DNA of 64,000 nucleotides from Pocillopora verrucosa. Lineage: Eukaryota > Cnidaria > Anthozoa > Scleractinia > Pocilloporidae. The notes under the pieces are model-generated. The model was given only the letters and a program-made list of their open reading frames with translations. It did no database searches and was not told where the DNA came from. The DNA lies in NCBI RefSeq assembly GCF_036669915.1, contig NC_089322.1:1988501-2052500 (forward strand), written 5' to 3'. Below, in pieces: positions 57,638 to 64,000 of this stretch. Position numbers and translations under genes: made by a program. The number at the start of each line of letters is the position of its first letter. Position 1 is the first letter of the stretch.

Positions 57638-58037
57638 AAGTAAGTTTTAGAAAAAGCATGTTATAAAGTAGCCGTAAGCGTAAAAGTTGATAGATTTTAA
57701 CCATTTGTCGTATAAAAAGTTGACCGTAAGAATTTTTTCTATCAAGAAGAACAGAAGGAAACTAACTGTTAGCCTTGAATTAACCAAAGTTTTAACCGTT
57801 AGCCGTAAGAGCCTTCACTTTGATGAGACCCTCATACTCCAGATGTACGATAAAGATTTTGCAAGATCTGAGGTATCATTTCATTAAAATTACCTTCTTA
57901 CTAACCGAGCGTAAGGGCCTTGCCGAGGAATTTTGGTTAGTTTTCTTGACAGTATAGACCCAGCACAGCGAGGTCTTTACTGTCAGGAAAGAGGGCCAAT
58001 ATTCCCAAGTACGACTCGAGCAAGCGTGGTTGGCGAT
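57638..58037. mobile_element. about 400-bp unit 3-specific insertion (MITE/satellite-like)
   Basis: Absent from units 1 and 2, which read continuously from GATCATTT to AGATAGTGG. It contains repeated AGCCGTAAG and AACCGTTAGCC words and a palindromic part (CTTGACAGTATAGACC... GGTCTTTACTGTCAGG). No transposase and no clear target duplication. Confidence 0.6.
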
Positions 58038-58528
58038 TTTAGATAGTGGTTTATTTTATTGCACTCAGACCAAACTTGTTTATTTTAAATTTGTTGGCTT
58101 TTGCGACCTAAAAAACATGGCTTATGACCGGAGACGGTCCGTATGGCAGAGTACGGACCAAGTAAGAAACAATCAGAATTCTCGGATTTACGTCAAGACT
58201 ACCCCGCTATATAATGAATCATAAGCAATTTTACTTATTTCTGTCTCCGGCCCTCTGCTAAGGCCTGGCCCGATTGTTCTCGGCAACGAAAACAAGGCTC
58301 TAGTAACCTCGAGCGATTTTTGCCTTTCTGAGCAATTTTTCAGCTACTGTTAGGTTAAGAGCACATATCAAGCACGACAAAGTCAACGATTTCCTAAAAA
58401 TGTTCGACCTATGCAATTTCGTAAATGTTTCGCCGGCCCATTGTCCAATATTAGAACGGGTAATCGACAAAGATGGTAAGATAACTGTCTTTAATAATTA
58501 ACGTCTATGTGAAAATATCAGGAATTTA

Positions 58529-58603
58529 GGTGGTCCTTTTGAAATGCGGCCTAGTTCGCCCGGCTTTGAACCGAGAGAAGGGAGTTCGAATCTCCCAAAA
58601 ACC
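58529..58603 (+). tRNA. degenerate tRNA-like sequence (unit 3)
   Basis: Same as at 13839. Confidence 0.4.
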
Positions 58604-59349
58604 TTCACGTTTAAAATATACATATACCTTAGAAATTGCTCCAGAATAATACATGGGCGCGCGTAGATATAGAATTTCTCTTCGAGTGTTTAACTCGATA
58701 GTTCAAGAGTGAGCGCAGCGAACGAGTGAGATGTCGAGTTGAACACGAGAATAGAAATCCCATATCTACAATCAACCATGTTATCTACCATATCTACAAG
58801 CAACCATTTATCATATAAACACAATAGCCCTTTACTGAGAAGAAAAGTCGACTTCATTAGTGAATAAAAATAAATGAATCCATAATCCTCGAATAACAAT
58901 CGTAGAGTGCGTTGGCGCTTTCTTGCCTAACAAAACATAAAACTGAGAAGGTACGTGAAAAATGTGTTGAATCATGATTACAAAAACAACAAAGGTCATA
59001 ATTTCCAATTTACAAAATTCTCATTTATTGACTTTGTCCTTAACGACAGAAGAAGTCTTTCAGGTAAACGGCTGAAATCGGCCAGTGGCAAATCTTCCAG
59101 TTGTCGATTTTCATTCTCAGCCGAGAGAAATGCTAACACGATACGGATACGGATGTTTTAGTTTTTTAGCCGCCATAATCCAAGAAAGCTCCGACAAACA
59201 ACTTGTATTGAGAATCGTGAAGAATGGTGCAGGGGTATGAGGATAATATCATCCCTACACCAATTTAGTTCAAAGATGATTACAAACCATCCCAAAACCA
59301 AGGATAAAGAAGGTGATTGTAGATAAACAACTTTCAACACCAAGAAGAA

Positions 59350-60573
59350 AAATAGAGCAAACAAATAAAGTTCTAAAAGGATACACCAGATCATTTGAGG
59401 CAATATAAGACACAACAAAACCATGTAAGACATAATTAAGATCCTTCAACACAATTGCAAAACACAGGCAAAGCTACTGAATTTAATCTTAAAAAACAAT
59501 TAGATGAAATGAAAGGCTTTAAATTTGTTGAAATCTTGAGAATGGTATTTAATAAGTTCGATGGGGACGTCACAATCACTAAAACAGCTCATTTCAAAAG
59601 TAAAACCAAGACGGTTATTAATGAAAATGATATTAATCTGGATTTATTAGATTCAAGCCAAGAGATTAAAAATAAGATCCTGGTAGGATACCTGAAGGCT
59701 CCAGTTGGACTATTAATTCAATCGATAATCATTATCTCAACATTATTAAATACAACCTCCCAAAAGGATCGTCATCTTAAAATACCGTCAGAACTTAGAA
59801 ATTTCACAAAAGGATTGATAAACCTCAAAAATGAAGATGATCAATGTTTACAATGTTGCCATATCAGACATTTAAATGCACAAGGATCAGTCACTTTAAA
59901 AACGCCGGCATATGTAGGTATGTGTATTCTTGATCTTTCCTAGACGTTAACGTACGATTCTCGTTATAATTGTATTGTAAAGAAGTTTGGTGACAAAGCA
60001 AAATTATTATTCACAGACACAGTCTCGCTGACATATGAAATTGAAATTGAAGATGTTCATCAAGATTTTTGGAATGATGAGAATAAATTTGACAATAGCG
60101 ACTATCCTGAAAATTCCATATTTTGATAAAACAAACAAAAATGTAATGGGCAAGTTAAAAGACGAGACTTCTAGTATAGCAATTACTCAATTCGTTGGCT
60201 TTAGATCAAAATGTACTCTTATAAAAACGATAATGAGAAAAGTGATAGAACAGCTGAAGGAATAAAAAATTGTCATAAAGAAGACTATAAAAATGTATTA
60301 ACAAACAAACAAATGCATCATAAAATGAAAACCATTGGGAGCAACAATCATCAACTTACAAGTTATGAACTAAATAAATTGTCACTCAGCTGCTTTGATG
60401 ATAAACGATACATTCATTTAGATAGTATAACATCAAGTACGCTTCTGGACGTTACAAAATACAAAACTGAAATAATAAAAACAATAATGTTACCCCAAAG
60501 TTGTGGTATAACATTAAACAACTTCCGCAAGCACCGTTCATTTGATGTGTCTATAGAACCACCACTTCTCTAA
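59350..60573 (+). pseudogene. DNA polymerase B relic (unit 3)
   Basis: Same relic, with a few private substitutions (for example Tyr to His after the Lys-Thr-Ala string and Lys to Met near 60324). Confidence 0.65.
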
Positions 60574-61082
60574 TCTTCCCAACTCTTCAGTAATGAAGAG
60601 ATTTGGATGGGTTTCGGCATCTTCAATCTGAAGACAAACTTCACTGACAAACGTTTCTGGTAATCTTTCTTTAAAAATCAGCTTTTAATCGGTACCTCAC
60701 GCTGACTCGTAATGAGTGCAGTCCCTTGCATGGTTTCCTTTTCAGACACCACGTCTACCTTTTATTTTAAATTACCTTAACTACATTGGACTTTTTTCTG
60801 TTGTCACACAAAAAAGGATTCGCCACTTTGCTTAGCGTTATTGTAATAACATAGATATTAAGTTTTTTTTCATCTTTTAAAGTAGGTAATATGTTTGGTG
60901 TGAAAGACCCGATCCCTCGTGTGTGGTTCAAAAGTTTTTATGTGTGGGCTGTAATGCTTGCTTTGTCGGTGAAACCTCTCGGCATTTATCCACACGTGTG
61001 CGTGCGCACTCGATCAGTGATAGGTCCTCTCACAGTTTCGGACATTTACCAAATTCTCAACAATGATTAGTGTTTTAGCACC

Positions 61083-62155
61083 TTAGATCGTATTTATTTC
61101 CGCACTCCACGAGGTTCCGTTTCCGCACGCATTTTCGAATTCTCCACCAAATCCGATTCTGGAATCAGGGAAGTTGCAATCTCCTTCTTGATCAGCGATG
61201 ATTCCGATTCGAACTCCCGAGGTATTTGTCTGAGGGAAAAACCTATTGAAAATTTTACACGGATGTGTTTTTTTTCCTTTTTTTCAGGCGCAATCCTGTA
61301 GCAGCGTCGAGAAAGTTGATACATGATTTTTTTCCTTTGTTTCTGCGCTTCTTGACTTGCATAAATCGTTTTTTTCTTTGATTTATTGTCTTGCAAAAAA
61401 ATTTCTGTGTATTTGCCACCCTCTCTCGGCCCACAAATTTAGCGATTGTTCTTTACAGGAACGTGACCGCTGCCCTGAAGAGATCATGAGAACAACTTAT
61501 AGTGACGTTAATCGCTAGAGGTAGATTCAGCCTTCACATTACGTTTCCTGGTTATTGTTTATATGTGGTTTCCTTATCGCTCTGACGAAGGGCTAACGCT
61601 CGAAACACAAGCTTTTAAACTCTATACGGTGGGCAATTTACGTTATCAACTTAGTTGACAATACTAAATTACCCCATTATACTCCGGCTCACGATGCAGC
61701 ATTACAGTTTCACCACCGTTTTGTCCTGTGGCTTACAATAACGGACGCTATGGAAAATAAATTAAGAGTAAAAGTCTGTGAAAATAATTTCGAATGACCT
61801 TCCGATGACTCGTTCATCATTTTCAAATTCTAGAATTCCGACTTCTGTGAGTTGTGATATACTAAGAATGCGTGTGAAATGTCGTGGGAAATTTGAATTA
61901 TGAACTTTCGAAATGGCCCAATGATAAATTTTAATGTAACCGAAATTCAAAACCGTGAGACAAATGTAAAGCAGCTAAGGGAATGCTGAAACAAATGAAA
62001 CGATTATTTTAAAACATTACCCAGTGTTCAGCAGGATGACTTCCTCAAGATATGACTACTTTTCCATCATTTTTGTGAACATTTTCTTTCTCTGGCTTAC
62101 CTGCAGCAGCGCCAATGGCGAGATAAACCACAAAGATGAGTGCGCAAAGATTCAT
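61083..62155 (-). pseudogene. pseudogene B, unit 3
   Basis: Same architecture. Private changes include Phe to Val in the read-through tail of exon 1 and a changed exon-4 stop context near 61085. Confidence 0.75.
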
Positions 62156-64000
62156 GGCTGTCTTTTTACTGTCTTGAGTACCTCCTGATTTCAGTGAGAC
62201 TCGATAATATCTGAAGAAGGTACGGTATACCACAATTTAACAACCAACAAAACGTTAAATTGACATTCGCTACAACTTCTCCTTACCTAAGCGCATTCTT
62301 TAGCCTTATGCTTTGTTGAGAGAATTTTTACCTTCGTCATACCTATCTTAAAAGGATGTTTGTAGCACTTTTCTGCAACCATCTGACCGATAAAAATTCT
62401 ACTTAATAGTGATATTCGTGCTTAAAACTTATAATAAAACTGTCCTCCTTACAGTTCAATTCCCTCCTTGTTCCCGTTTTGAGTCAATACCCTTTCAACC
62501 ACTCTTAGAAGAGAATCTCTAAGTAACAACAGAAAAAAGTTTCAAAGAACAGAAAAATATACAAAGGGGAATTTTTTTTTTCTCAAAACTTTTCCATTGA
62601 TTTATATTTGGCCGAACACTACGTTGATCAGACGAGCAGGTCACATACAGGGAATTTTTTGGAGCGAAGTAAAGTTTATTGATCGTGACCCTTATTAGTA
62701 CACGCGCAGAGTCAAAGAGGCAATTCATATATGACTTCACCCTAACAACATCAACAGGGATAGCGGAATATAAATTCCAGAAGCGTGGATGCCCACGATT
62801 AAAAAACACAAGAACAGAAAAGCCGTGCGACAGCGGACCGGCGAGGGAGCAAATCACTGAGTGAAACAGCAAGGATCAAAATGCACCAATCAGAGCTGTC
62901 GAAAAACAGCTAATCACAGTAGAGCATCATGCTTTATAACATCACGCATGACCAGTCGACCTCATCGCCTGAAAAGACTAGCAGTACGCAGTCGAATCGT
63001 CGCGATCTACATCACAAGTGACTTCATCGTGAGACAAACGAAAAAAAAATAGCTTTTATTGTTATTCACTACGATGAATAACCACAGCCTTTTTTACGAG
63101 GGATTGTTCTGATAGCGACTTTTAAAAAAAGGACTTTTTCTGCAAAAACCCCGTGAAAGTTTCCATAACTCGGGCATTCAACTTTCAACTTGCACGTAAT
63201 TTTTTATCGCGCCATCAACATTTCTCCTTTCTAGCTATCTGCTTTGTAACTTCTATCTCAGTAGTTTACATACTAAAGAGCTAAGCCGTAATTTTCCAAA
63301 CGCTAGCTCTTAGCTCTAAGAAGTGGAAATCAAGCATCTTATTTTGACTTGCTCAAAGTAACTTTTCGGCCACCGAACTTTTAACAATTGGTTCATAAGT
63401 CAGCGTGCGTTCATCGAGTTATGAAGCACGCGGGAAGTTTGGAGAGCACGAAAGATGCGTAAGAGTTTTCTCGAGGGATTTGTTTGCTGAAGTCATGAGC
63501 GTGCACAATAGGAATATGAAGCACGCTCGCTCAATTGAATTTGATTAGACAGATTTACTGGCCATGTTATAATGAAGAAATGTAAACTGGTTTCCTTGTT
63601 TACATAGCTTGATGTAAACACGAGAGAGGTTGGGAGAACACGAGATAAGCGTAGGAAACCACGACGCGAAGCGGAGTGGTTTCCAGCTTATCGAGTGTTC
63701 TCCCAACCTCCCAAGTGTTTACATCAAGCTATGTAAACACGGAAACCATTTTACATTTCTTTTCTAAAATAACTAACAAAGGGGAACGAAAACCGTGTTT
63801 ACATACGCTCATGTAAAATGGTTTTATGGCCAATCAGAGCGCGCGTACTATTTTAATTATTTTATAATTAATATTGCCTCATGTAACGTTATTACAAAAA
63901 AAAAAAAGACATCCCCTACCTAGTGAAGTTATCTTGTTCAGTTTTAGAAGTAGTCTGCCTCAAAATACGAAAGTCTTAATACTTAATACATCTTATATAC

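Larger units (their letters stand above)
52031..64000. repeat. tandem unit 3, left 12 kb
   Basis: Continues the array to the window edge, stopping before the expected position of gene C. It has a deletion of about 4.7 kb at 55660 and about 400 extra bases at 57638-58037 compared with units 1 and 2. The rest is nearly identical to the other units. Confidence 0.9.

Overview
The window looks like nuclear DNA of a cnidarian, most probably a stony coral. It is AT-rich, its genes have introns with GT-AG splice sites, and its best genes resemble the small secreted fibrinogen-related proteins catalogued in corals as uncharacterized skeletal organic matrix protein 5 (recognised from memory, not searched). 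Between the genes lie retroelement types common in cnidarians: tyrosine-recombinase (DIRS-like) elements, Penelope-like elements (PLEs) with GIY-YIG domains and hammerhead-ribozyme motifs, a protein-primed-type DNA polymerase B relic, fold-back MITEs and one non-LTR element. No prokaryotic operon, CRISPR array or rRNA is visible.

Layout. Bases 1-2468 are single-copy in this window: the 3' end of a spliced plus-strand gene (1-1600), its poly(A) signal and a short GGGGCCAA-rich repeat. From about 2469 to the end the window is a direct tandem array. A partial DIRS piece (2469-3472) is followed by unit 1 (3473-26771, 23.3 kb), unit 2 (26772-52030, 25.3 kb) and the first 12 kb of unit 3 (52031-64000). 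Units are nearly identical apart from scattered substitutions and a few large indels.

Each complete unit carries, left to right: an orphan plus-strand exon-2 relic (D); gene A on the minus strand (4 exons, 280 aa); a stretch with a 120-bp minisatellite, PLE fragments, an orphan exon, a tRNA-like sequence and a fold-back element; a DNA polymerase B relic; pseudogene B on the minus strand; PLE 3' ends with hammerhead motifs; a long fold-back element; gene C on the plus strand (4 exons, 279 aa); a 659-bp TIR element; and a DIRS-like element on the minus strand (tyrosine recombinase, RNase H, RT, zinc knuckle). A and C are inverted paralogues with the same intron positions and phases and related core promoters. 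They diverge across 11 kb, and C converges on the A gene of the next unit.

Unit differences: unit 1 lost 841 bp of the DIRS RT gene at its right junction and 405 bp of PLE sequence. Unit 2 gained a 1140-bp 5'-truncated non-LTR element (4-bp target duplication), lost about 0.88 kb of PLE and has about 275 extra bases in gene A intron 3. Unit 3 lost about 4.7 kb including the promoter and exons 1-3 of gene A and gained about 400 bp further on. The main interest is an apparently young amplification of a secreted, possibly biomineralisation-related gene pair with a tyrosine-recombinase retroelement at every unit junction. An assembly artefact (haplotype copies placed in tandem) is the main alternative.
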